Program-made: the position numbers and the translations under genes | NCBI GenBank assembly: GCA_030052355.1 | Contig: JASIGS010000660.1 | Coordinates: 1 to 9,977 of the forward strand | Reading direction: 5' to 3' | DNA length: 9,977 bases | Origin: Streptosporangiaceae bacterium | GTDB lineage: Bacteria > Actinomycetota > Actinomycetes > Streptosporangiales > Streptosporangiaceae | In this document: positions 1 through 5,152 of the stretch, piece after piece | Position numbering within the stretch: the stretch's first letter is position 1 | Layout: every line of letters starts with the position of its first letter | The notes under the pieces: generated by a model | Databases searched by the model: none | The model's input: only the letters and a program-made list of their open reading frames with translations | What the model was told of the DNA's origin: nothing

Positions 1-473
1 AGCCAGACACAGCGCAGATGCGGGAACACCTCACACGAGCCGTCCGCGCCGACGCCGCCGCAGGGCCCGTTCCGCAACTGCTTCGGACAGGTCATCGGGC
101 AGGCGTAGCCGGTCACCGGCAGCGCACACTGCCCGCACATCTGGCAGCCAAAGATCTGTTCCTTGACACCACGCTCGGCCGCCGTGAACAGCCGGCCCCG
201 CGCCGACCCTGGGCGGAGCCATAGCGCGAGCCAGCGGTAGCCGCGGTTGGGTTCGACGGCCCGGTGCAGCCAGTACATCCACCGCGCACGGGTCAGCGGA
301 CGTACGGGCTTCGGCACCTGGCTGACACGCCGCGTCGCGGCAAGCGCCAGCGTGCCCGCGGTGTCTTCCCGGGGCGACGACCCTCCGGAGCCCGCGGTGT
401 TATCCCGGGCGGACGACCCCCCGGAGCCCCCCGTGTTGCCGGCCCGGGGGTAGCCTCCCGCTTCATCAGTCAC
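1..473 (-). CDS. metV: MetV-like protein, MTHFR C-terminal (cysteine-rich) domain, 3' end cut by window
   Basis: The gene begins at a GTG (471-473) and runs off the left edge; 157 residues are visible. From about residue 100 it shows the hallmark of the MTHFR C-terminal family (PF12225): C110-x2-C113-x2-C116, then CPMTCPKQLRNGPCGG (125-140), then C147 and C155, eight cysteines suited to zinc or Fe-S binding. In acetogens the family member MetV is the partner subunit of the MetF reductase; that role here is inference, supported by the MTHFR-like fusion gene just upstream. The start is set by AGGAGGA with 7 nt to the GTG; no in-frame ATG lies upstream. Residues 15-38 are two 12-residue repeats (GGSGGSSARDNT, AGSGGSSPREDT) encoded by the repeat at 361-432; residues 40-65 look like a linker and the conserved part starts near 60. 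A different minus-strand frame is open here (31-282), but only this frame gives the Cys motif. Family call is firm; the missing C-terminus prevents judging full domain content. Confidence 0.85.
   Translation of the reverse strand, partial: MTDEAGGYPRAGNTGGSGGSSARDNTAGSGGSSPREDTAGTLALAATRRVSQVPKPVRPLTRARWMYWLHRAVEPNRGYRWLALWLRPGSARGRLFTAAERGVKEQIFGCQMCGQCALPVTGYACPMTCPKQLRNGPCGGVGADGSCEVFPHLRCVW
361..450 (-). repeat. Tandem 36-bp in-frame repeat, array 1 (in the MetV-like gene)
   Basis: Two 36-bp units, 361-396 and 397-432, are about 29/36 identical; 433-450 begins like a third, degenerate copy. Each contains the core shared with arrays 2 and 3: CCCGGG-n-GGACGA-CCC-n-CCGG on the plus strand, with GTGT at the unit start. 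Unit two can form an imperfect hairpin (CCGGGCGG, ACGA loop, CCCCCCGG). Both units keep the reading frame and encode GGSGGSSARDNT and AGSGGSSPREDT. Confidence 0.85.
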
Positions 474-480
474 GAGCCGT

Positions 481-487
481 TCCTCCT
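481..487 (-). promoter_or_regulatory. Ribosome binding site of the MetV-like gene
   Basis: Read on the minus strand, AGGAGGA ends 7 nt before the GTG at 473. This near-perfect Shine-Dalgarno fixes the start upstream of the Gly/Ser repeats, so the repeats are translated rather than lying in a leader. Confidence 0.75.
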
Positions 488-538
488 GCCCGCCAGACCT
501 CGGCCACTCGGCAGCGATGCCCCGCCCGCTTGAAGGGG

Positions 539-551
539 TTCCTTTGGTTAA
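539..551. promoter_or_regulatory. PucR-box-like site
   Basis: TTCCTTTGGTTAA on the plus strand fits 12 of 13 positions of the B. subtilis PucR box as I recall it (WWWCNTTGGTTAA); only the third W is C. A PucR-family regulator is encoded 2 kb away. It would overlap the -10 and start of the proposed promoter, a position suited to repression. Actinobacterial PucR-type proteins need not share the Bacillus site, so this is a candidate only. Confidence 0.35.
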
Positions 552-579
552 TATCCAGAACCTTGCGTGACCGGATCAA
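550..579 (-). promoter_or_regulatory. Possible promoter of the MetV-like gene
   Basis: On the minus strand TTGATC (574-579) and GATATT (550-555) are 18 nt apart, each matching the sigma-70-like consensus at 4 of 6 positions. The predicted start, near 543, would give a leader of about 70 nt. It is the only AT-rich patch in the gap. Weak evidence on its own. Confidence 0.25.
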
Positions 580-588
580 CATGCCGTT

Positions 589-616
589 CCACAACGTCAC
601 GGCTGCGGCGTTGTGG
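589..616. promoter_or_regulatory. 8-bp perfect inverted repeat (operator, attenuator or weak terminator)
   Basis: CCACAACG (589-596) and CGTTGTGG (609-616) are exact inverse complements separated by 12 nt. It lies 47 nt past the stop of the fusion gene in its direction of transcription. There is no T-run after it on either strand, so a classical intrinsic terminator is unlikely. TTGTGGAA of its left arm (minus strand, 587-594) recurs in the divergent promoter region at 4119-4126. Confidence 0.4.
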
Positions 617-662
617 CGCGCGGACAACACCGCACCGACGGCGCGCGGGGTCGGCAAGCAAA

Positions 663-2540
663 TCAGCTGGTGGCGCTCAGCAGCAGGTCGAAGGCAGGGT
701 CATCGGTGGACGGCAGCGTGAGCACCACGCCCTGCAGCGCTGGCTTGGCGGCGGCGATCAGCTCCGCGGCCAGGCTGGCGCCGACCCACCCGGCGCGCTG
801 GCCGGCTCGCTCCATGGCGGTCAGGGTCTGCGCGGGGATGTGCAGGTCCGGCACCTCGTGGGCCAGGTAGTCCGCCTCCTCGAAGCTGCGCAGCGGCACG
901 ACGCAGGCGAGCACCGGCACCCCCTCGGCAGACAACTCGCCCAGCATCCGCCGGAGCGGGTCAATCTCGTAGACAGGACGGGTAATGAGGAACCTCGCGC
1001 CCGCCCGAACTTTGCCGCGTGCCCTCTCGATCTCCGCCGCCGGGTCGGATGCGCTCGGGTTGAACCTCGCGCCGTGGTGCAGCGACGTCCTGGTGGCCAG
1101 CGCCAGGCCGTTGCAGTCGATGCCCTTGTTCAGGTCTGTGACCAGCGCTGCCAGCCCGGTCGAGTCGACGTCCCAGATGCCGTCTGTGTTCGGGTAATCG
1201 CCGAGCAGCGGCGGGTTGCCGGTCTCGCACACGATGTTCCGCAGGCCGAGCGCGTTCGCCCCGAGCAGGTCAGCCTGCAGCGTCATGATGCTCTTGTCCC
1301 ACGTCGTGACAGTCGCGATGGTCTCGGCCTTCAGCCGCTGCTGCAGGTGGAACGCCAGGTCGATGGAGCTGAGTTGCGCACGCGGACTCTGCCTGGAGGC
1401 TATGAAGAACACGTCGATGCCGTTCTCGCGCAGCATCGCCGCCTCGTCCGCGGCCTCGTCGGCGCTGCCGCCAAGCGGCGGGGCGATGCCGGCCGCCACC
1501 ACGAACTGGGCGGTGGCCAGGCGCTCGGCAAGGCCACTCACCCGGTCGAGGACAACCACGGCAGGAGCGGCCGTAGCTGCCTGCGCCTCTGGTTGCGGCA
1601 AACGGGGGACGAGCCCGGACACCTCGGCCGCGGCGGCCTGGATCTGGGCCGGCGTCGTGCCGCAGCAGCCGCCCACCATCGCGGCGCCGGCGTCCACGAG
1701 GCGGCGGGCGTACCGGGCGAAGTAGCCGGGCTCGACGTTGTACTCGAACCGCCGGTCGGCCACCCGCCGCGGCAAGCCCGCGTTGGGCTGCGCGCTGATC
1801 GGGACGCCGGCGTGCGGGACCATGGCCTGCACGACCGACAGCACGCCGCGCGGCCCCAGCGTGCAGTTCGTGCCGATGACGGCGACCGGCAACCCGGATA
1901 GCGTGGTCGCCACCTCACGAGGGCTCTCACCGCCCAGCGTGCGCCCGTCCGCGTCGAACGTCGCCGAGGCGACGATCGGCACGTCGCAAACCTGGCTAGC
2001 CACGGTCACGGCCTCGACGAGCTCCTCGAGGTACCCGAAGGTCTCCAGGACCAGGACGTCCACCGTATTTACCCGGGAGGACGATCCCCCGGCAGTGTTG
2101 ACCCCGGAGGACGACCCGCCGGCGCCGGTGAGCGCCTCGATCTGCTCGCGCAGCGCCGCGACCCGCTCGGCCGCGGTGAACCGCCGGCGCTGGCTTGCGG
2201 TCACGGCGGGACCGACCGAGCCCGCCACGAACACTTCACGGTCCAGGCCGTCTCGCGCCCGCAGGGCAAGCTCGACGCCCGCCGCGTTGATCGGCCGGAC
2301 CGCGTCGCCGTAGCCGTGGTTCGCCAGCCGGAGCCTGCTCGCGCCGAACGTGTTCGTCAGGATCATCTCAGCGCCGGCGCTGAGGTAGCTGTCGTGGATC
2401 GTGCTCACCAGGGCGGGATCGGACAGGTTCAGTTCGGGGAGCGCGCGATCCAGCGAGTTCCCCGCCGCGTGCAGCATCGTCCCCATGGCGCCGTCGCAGA
2501 TCAGCACCCTGCCGCGCAGCGCGGCCTGCAGGTCGGTCAT
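663..2540 (-). CDS. Bifunctional homocysteine S-methyltransferase / MTHFR-like fusion (YitJ type)
   Basis: 625 residues with the domain order of B. subtilis YitJ (about 610 aa). Residues 1-310 are a homocysteine S-methyltransferase TIM barrel (PF02574): DGAMGTML (16-23), LTNTFGA (61-67), LETFGY (165-170), and the zinc ligands C226 (GTNC) and C292-C293 (GGCCGTTP). It should transfer a methyl group to homocysteine, giving methionine in the cytoplasm. Residues 345-615 resemble 5,10-methylenetetrahydrofolate reductase (PF02219): APPLGG, the LG-x2-N-x6-G-N-P-P stretch, ARFNPSASDP and AGARFLITRPVYEID. Three expected catalytic or folate-contact residues are changed there (G351, N442, R521 in place of Glu, Asp, Gln). 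The ATG at 2538-2540 has GGGAG 6 nt upstream and overlaps the regulator stop as ATGA, so upstream in-frame extension is unlikely. Residues 141-159 are a repeat-encoded insert. The methyltransferase half is sure; reductase activity is doubtful. Confidence 0.9.
   Translation of the reverse strand: MTDLQAALRGRVLICDGAMGTMLHAAGNSLDRALPELNLSDPALVSTIHDSYLSAGAEMILTNTFGASRLRLANHGYGDAVRPINAAGVELALRARDGLDREVFVAGSVGPAVTASQRRRFTAAERVAALREQIEALTGAGGSSSGVNTAGGSSSRVNTVDVLVLETFGYLEELVEAVTVASQVCDVPIVASATFDADGRTLGGESPREVATTLSGLPVAVIGTNCTLGPRGVLSVVQAMVPHAGVPISAQPNAGLPRRVADRRFEYNVEPGYFARYARRLVDAGAAMVGGCCGTTPAQIQAAAAEVSGLVPRLPQPEAQAATAAPAVVVLDRVSGLAERLATAQFVVAAGIAPPLGGSADEAADEAAMLRENGIDVFFIASRQSPRAQLSSIDLAFHLQQRLKAETIATVTTWDKSIMTLQADLLGANALGLRNIVCETGNPPLLGDYPNTDGIWDVDSTGLAALVTDLNKGIDCNGLALATRTSLHHGARFNPSASDPAAEIERARGKVRAGARFLITRPVYEIDPLRRMLGELSAEGVPVLACVVPLRSFEEADYLAHEVPDLHIPAQTLTAMERAGQRAGWVGASLAAELIAAAKPALQGVVLTLPSTDDPAFDLLLSATS
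2065..2124 (-). repeat. Tandem 30-bp in-frame repeat, array 2 (in the methyltransferase domain)
   Basis: Units 2065-2094 and 2095-2124 share the core with arrays 1 and 3 (plus-strand CCCGGGAGGACGATCCCCCGG in unit one, given here as positions 2072-2092). They encode GGSSSGVNTA and GGSSSRVNTV-like peptides, about residues 141-160 of the fusion protein. The insert sits between the AG and VD of the family's conserved AGVD-x4-ETF segment. Confidence 0.85.
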
Positions 2541-4015
2541 GACGTGCTCCCGGAAGATGAGCGGGGCCCGGCACGGTCGGAGCCGAGCGCGTCGATTACC
2601 TCGAGCGCCACCTGGGCCAGCATCCGGTCCCGGTAGACGTCGAGCTGGAGTCCGGTGATCTCGCAGATCCTGCGGATCCGGTAGGTCACCGTGTTCGGGT
2701 GGACGTGCAGCGTCCGCGCCGTCCGCTGCGGGCTGTTGTTCTCCCGGAAGTAGCACGCCAGCGTGGCGACGAACTCGGTGCCGCGCTGCCGGTCCATGGC
2801 GGCGAGCTTGCCGAGCACCTCCGACGCGAACGCCGACAGCTCGGCCAGGTCGGGGATGAGCAGCAGCAGCCGGTGGATGCCGAGGTCGTCGAAGGCCAGC
2901 ACCTGGCCGTGGCGCCCGAGTCTGGCCATCGCGTCGATGGTGCGACGTGCCTGCCCGTAGGACGTGGCGATCTCGGCCGGGTCGCGGCAGATCCCGCCGA
3001 TCCCGACGCTGACCGCCGTGTCGGGGAACATGTCACGCATCCGGTCGACGCAGCTGGCGGCGAGCCGGCCGATCTCGGCGCCCTCGACTCGCTGGCCCGC
3101 CTGCTCGGGCATCACGATGATCACCTCGTCGGACCGGATCGACGTGATGGCGTCGGCGGCCCTGACCGCGAAGAACTGCTCGATGGCCACGGCGACCCGT
3201 TCGGCGGCGGCACGCTCCGCGGGACTTCGCTCCGCACCGGCGGCCCGCGCGACGGCCGGGCCATCAGCCGCGCGCGTGGCCACGCCGGGGTCGAGCGCAA
3301 CGGCGAGCACCCGGTGCGGCACGCCGGGGTCGTAGCCCAGGTGCCTGGCCCAGCGGGAGACCTCGCCCTCGCGCCCGAGCAGCAGGCCCTCGACGAGGTC
3401 GTCGCGCACCTGACGGGCTGCGGCCGCCACCACCCGCTCGCGGCTCAGCATGACGCCGCAGATCGTCGCGGCGTGCTCCGTGACCAGCAGGCTGAGGTCC
3501 CCGCCGGAGCCGTCGTCGGCGTCACCGAACGTCAGCAGGTACGCGGGGACGTCGTCGCCGACGAGGATCGGCGCCACGATCAAGCCGGCGCCGTCACCGA
3601 CGTGCGGCAGCCGCAGTGACCGGCGCGTCTGCGCGGTGCTGCGCAGCACGCTGCTGATCCGCGGGCTCGCCAGGTGGCTGGCCACGTAGTCGGTGACCTT
3701 GTCGTCCTGGCCTGCCCGGCCCGCCGCCGTGACCACCTCGAGGGACTGGCTCACCACTGCCACCGTCGCCGACGTGCGCTGGGCGAGCAGTTGCACGACG
3801 GTCGCGACCTCAGCGTTCTGCAGCGCCAGCCCGGTCAGCCGCTGGTAAACGCTCACGAGCTCGCGCAACAGCAGGTTTTCCTGGCGCATGAGGTCGTGAT
3901 CGGTCTGTGTTAGCCCGGGGGACGACCCCCGGACCCCCGCAGGAGCTAGCCCGGGGGACGACCCCCCGACCCCCGCAGGAGCCGGCTTGCTGGCCACGGG
4001 CCATTCGCGCGCCAT
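2537..4015 (-). CDS. PucR/CdaR-family transcriptional regulator
   Basis: 492 residues. The C-terminal 60 residues (about 420-480) are the PucR-type helix-turn-helix (PF13556): LACYFRENNSPQRTA, then LHVHPNTVTYRIRRI and the ITGLQLDVYRDRMLAQVAL tail. Before it (about 225-370) is the CdaR GGDEF-like domain, and residues about 75-200 resemble a GAF-type sensor (ATVAVVSQSLEVV ... LLVTEHAATICGVML). A ligand-responsive regulator is expected; the ligand is unknown. ATG at 4013-4015 is preferred; an in-frame TTG two codons upstream (4019-4021) is possible. No Shine-Dalgarno precedes it, but TAGATT lies 7 nt upstream, fitting a leaderless transcript. Its stop overlaps the start of the fusion enzyme (ATGA, 2537-2540), so the two are probably co-transcribed and coupled. 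It also faces the plus-strand operon across 258 nt, a usual position for controlling divergent genes. Residues 12-35 are the repeat-encoded APAGVGGSSPGL and APAGVRGSSPGL. Confidence 0.9.
   Translation of the reverse strand: MAREWPVASKPAPAGVGGSSPGLAPAGVRGSSPGLTQTDHDLMRQENLLLRELVSVYQRLTGLALQNAEVATVVQLLAQRTSATVAVVSQSLEVVTAAGRAGQDDKVTDYVASHLASPRISSVLRSTAQTRRSLRLPHVGDGAGLIVAPILVGDDVPAYLLTFGDADDGSGGDLSLLVTEHAATICGVMLSRERVVAAAARQVRDDLVEGLLLGREGEVSRWARHLGYDPGVPHRVLAVALDPGVATRAADGPAVARAAGAERSPAERAAAERVAVAIEQFFAVRAADAITSIRSDEVIIVMPEQAGQRVEGAEIGRLAASCVDRMRDMFPDTAVSVGIGGICRDPAEIATSYGQARRTIDAMARLGRHGQVLAFDDLGIHRLLLLIPDLAELSAFASEVLGKLAAMDRQRGTEFVATLACYFRENNSPQRTARTLHVHPNTVTYRIRRICEITGLQLDVYRDRMLAQVALEVIDALGSDRAGPRSSSGSTS
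3911..3982 (-). repeat. Tandem 36-bp in-frame repeat, array 3 (N-terminus of the regulator)
   Basis: Units 3911-3946 and 3947-3982 differ at one base (35/36). Each starts TAGCCCGGGGGACGACCCCC on the plus strand, and GTGT just before (3907-3910) matches the unit start of arrays 1 and 2. The first unit has a perfect 7-bp stem with an ACGA loop (CCGGGGG 3915-3921, CCCCCGG 3926-3932). The near-identity points to a recent duplication. Confidence 0.9.
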
Positions 4016-4022
4016 GCCCAAG

Positions 4023-4028
4023 AATCTA
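4023..4028 (-). promoter_or_regulatory. -10 element of the regulator gene (leaderless transcript)
   Basis: TAGATT on the minus strand fits the actinobacterial TAnnnT -10 and ends 7 nt before the ATG, so transcription would start at or next to the start codon. TTGACC upstream (minus strand, about 4043-4048) is only 14 nt away, too close for a standard -35. No ribosome binding site is present, consistent with a leaderless start. Confidence 0.35.
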
Positions 4029-4068
4029 GCCCATCGAACCTAGGTCAAGAGCACAACCCTTAGCTGGG

Positions 4069-4079
4069 AACGTCACGTT
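4069..4079. promoter_or_regulatory. Palindrome AACGTCACGTT, candidate operator
   Basis: Perfect 5-bp arms around a central C. Its first nine bases (AACGTCACG) recur at 593-601 in the gap before the MetV-like gene, and AATGTCACGTA at 7282-7292, before the transporter genes, matches at 9 of 11 positions. Recurrence in three intergenic regions of one locus suggests a shared binding site, possibly for the PucR-family regulator. Confidence 0.35.
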
Positions 4080-4118
4080 AACAGCGGCTCTAGCGGGCAA
4101 AAGGCCAGCTAGCCGGGC

Positions 4119-4134
4119 TTGTGGAAGTGCACAA
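4119..4134. promoter_or_regulatory. Inverted repeat TTGTG-N6-CACAA, candidate operator
   Basis: Perfect 5-bp arms spaced by 6 nt, 30 nt upstream of the TTGACA -35 of the plus-strand operon. The spacing suits a dimeric regulator acting as an activator. No protein is assigned from sequence alone. Confidence 0.35.
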
Positions 4135-4163
4135 CAGGGTCGGTGCCCACGGCCGGAAACTGC

Positions 4164-4194
4164 TTGACAAAACTTCCGTCGATGGTGCCAGATT
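4164..4194 (+). promoter_or_regulatory. Promoter of the isomerase-E1 operon
   Basis: A consensus -35 TTGACA (4164-4169) is followed after 19 nt by CAGATT (4189-4194), a weak -10. The start would be near 4201, giving a leader of about 73 nt. The long spacer and poor -10 suggest dependence on an activator. Confidence 0.4.
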
Positions 4195-4273
4195 TCAGGG
4201 CTGGTCTGCCGCGCCGCACGTCGGTAGCGTGAAGTCGGTTACCAGCCCCGGACCCTCAGGCAGGAGAGCGTCG

Positions 4274-5152
4274 ATGGCTGACACCGAGATGCTCGCCCTG
4301 TACTGGACGGTGTCCGGGCCGGTGGAGTTCGGCACTGGACGCGAGTGGAGCCTGTTCGACTGGCGGGACCGGTGCGCGCACGCCGCACGGGTCGGCTTCT
4401 CCGGGCTCGGCCTGTGGCACGCGGACATCGAGCACCAGCTGGAATCTAGGACGCTGGCGGAGATGAGCAAGATCTTCGCGGATGCCCGGCTGACCTACCT
4501 CGAGGCCGAGTTCCTCACCGACTTCTTCGCCGAGCCCGGCGCGGCGCGGACCGACTCCGACCGGCGGCGCGGCCTGCTGTTAGACACCGCCGTCGCGTTC
4601 GGCGCGCATCACATCAAGGTGGGGAACCTGTTCGGCACGCCGTGCGAGCTCGGCAGGCTGACCGAAGAGTTCGGGCGGCTTTGCCAGGACGCCGCCGGTC
4701 ACACCGACGCCCGGGTCGTCTACGAGTTCATGCCATTCGACGTCAACGTGCACTCGCTCGACGCCGCGCTGCAGGTGGTGCAAGGAGCCGGGCAGCGGAA
4801 CGGTGGCCTCGCCATCGACACCTGGCACCTGGCCAAGCTCGGCATCACGCCTGCCGACCTGCGCCGCATCCCACCGGAGTACCTGAGCTGGGTTGAGCTG
4901 TCCGACGGGCAGCTGGCAGACATGCCGGACCTCGGCCAGGAGTGCCTCGACCACCGCAGGCTGCCAGGCGAAGGCGAGTTCGACATCGACGGCTATGTCG
5001 AGGTGTGCAGTGAGCTCGGCTACCGCGGACCGTGGGGCGTCGAGGTGCTCTCCGCGGAGCTTCGCGGCCTCCCGATCGACGAGGAGTTCAACCGGGCGTT
5101 CGGCGCGACCGACGGGCAGCTGCGCGCCCGCCAGGCAAAGGAGACCACATGA
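4274..5152 (+). CDS. Sugar phosphate isomerase/epimerase-like TIM-barrel protein
   Basis: 292 residues of the xylose-isomerase-like/AP-endonuclease-2 barrel (PF01261), the usual size for the family. Metal and substrate residues appear in the expected order: E151 (VYEFMPF), D182 and H185 (IDTWHLAK), the strand WVELSDG (206-212), HRRLPGEGEFD (227-237) and E257 (GVEV). Such proteins isomerise or epimerise sugars, or dehydrate or rearrange related ketoacids, using a divalent metal; the substrate cannot be read here. ATG at 4274 has AGGAG 7 nt upstream; a longer in-frame start at 4121 would add 51 unconserved residues, so it is rejected. Its stop overlaps the E1-alpha start (ATGA, 5149-5152), so this protein and the E1 pair almost certainly act in one pathway. 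It carries the only in-frame TTA leucine codon I found in the window (4580-4582), which in Streptomyces-like hosts would need the bldA tRNA. Confidence 0.85.
   Translation: MADTEMLALYWTVSGPVEFGTGREWSLFDWRDRCAHAARVGFSGLGLWHADIEHQLESRTLAEMSKIFADARLTYLEAEFLTDFFAEPGAARTDSDRRRGLLLDTAVAFGAHHIKVGNLFGTPCELGRLTEEFGRLCQDAAGHTDARVVYEFMPFDVNVHSLDAALQVVQGAGQRNGGLAIDTWHLAKLGITPADLRRIPPEYLSWVELSDGQLADMPDLGQECLDHRRLPGEGEFDIDGYVEVCSELGYRGPWGVEVLSAELRGLPIDEEFNRAFGATDGQLRARQAKETT

Larger units (their letters stand above)
474..662 (-). other. 189-nt intergenic region between the fusion enzyme and the MetV-like gene
   Basis: It holds, in minus-strand order, an 8-bp inverted repeat (589-616), a possible weak promoter (550-579), a PucR-box-like sequence (539-551) and the ribosome binding site (481-487). 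No riboswitch fold or tRNA was recognised. It suggests the MetV-like gene can be transcribed separately from the regulator-fusion pair. Confidence 0.6.
4016..4273. other. Divergent regulatory region, 258 nt
   Basis: It separates the regulator (minus) from the isomerase-E1 operon (plus). It contains the regulator -10 box, the 11-bp palindrome AACGTCACGTT (4069-4079), the inverted repeat TTGTG-N6-CACAA (4119-4134), two GCACAAC copies (4051-4057, 4129-4135) and a TTGACA -35 (4164-4169). An open frame crosses it from 4121 in frame with the isomerase, but it lacks family conservation and a ribosome binding site. Confidence 0.6.

Noticed and set aside
31..282. Alternative minus-strand frame of 83 codons in the MetV-like region
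   Set aside because: The overlapping frame from GTG 473 encodes the conserved CPMTCPKQLRNGPCGG motif; this one has none.
361..432. CRISPR-like direct repeats
   Set aside because: Units are contiguous without spacers, number only two per site and lie in a coding frame.
589..616. Intrinsic terminator after the fusion gene
   Set aside because: The stem is good but no T-run follows on either strand; kept only as an inverted repeat of unknown role.
567..1901. Long plus-strand open frame (444 codons) opposite the fusion enzyme
   Set aside because: Arg/Gly/Val/His-rich low-information protein with no family motif, antisense to a gene with clear domains; typical shadow frame in GC-rich DNA.
2699..3619. 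Plus-strand open frame (306 codons) opposite the regulator
   Set aside because: No ribosome binding site or recognisable motif; it mirrors the codon bias of the PucR-family gene.
4106..4117. Degenerate fragment of the dispersed repeat in the divergent region (GCTAGCCGGGC)
   Set aside because: Only a short similarity to the unit start; it lacks the GGACGACCC core.
4121..4273. N-terminal extension of the isomerase from an upstream GTG
   Set aside because: It would cover the promoter, has no ribosome binding site and no family resemblance; ATG 4274 has AGGAG at proper spacing.
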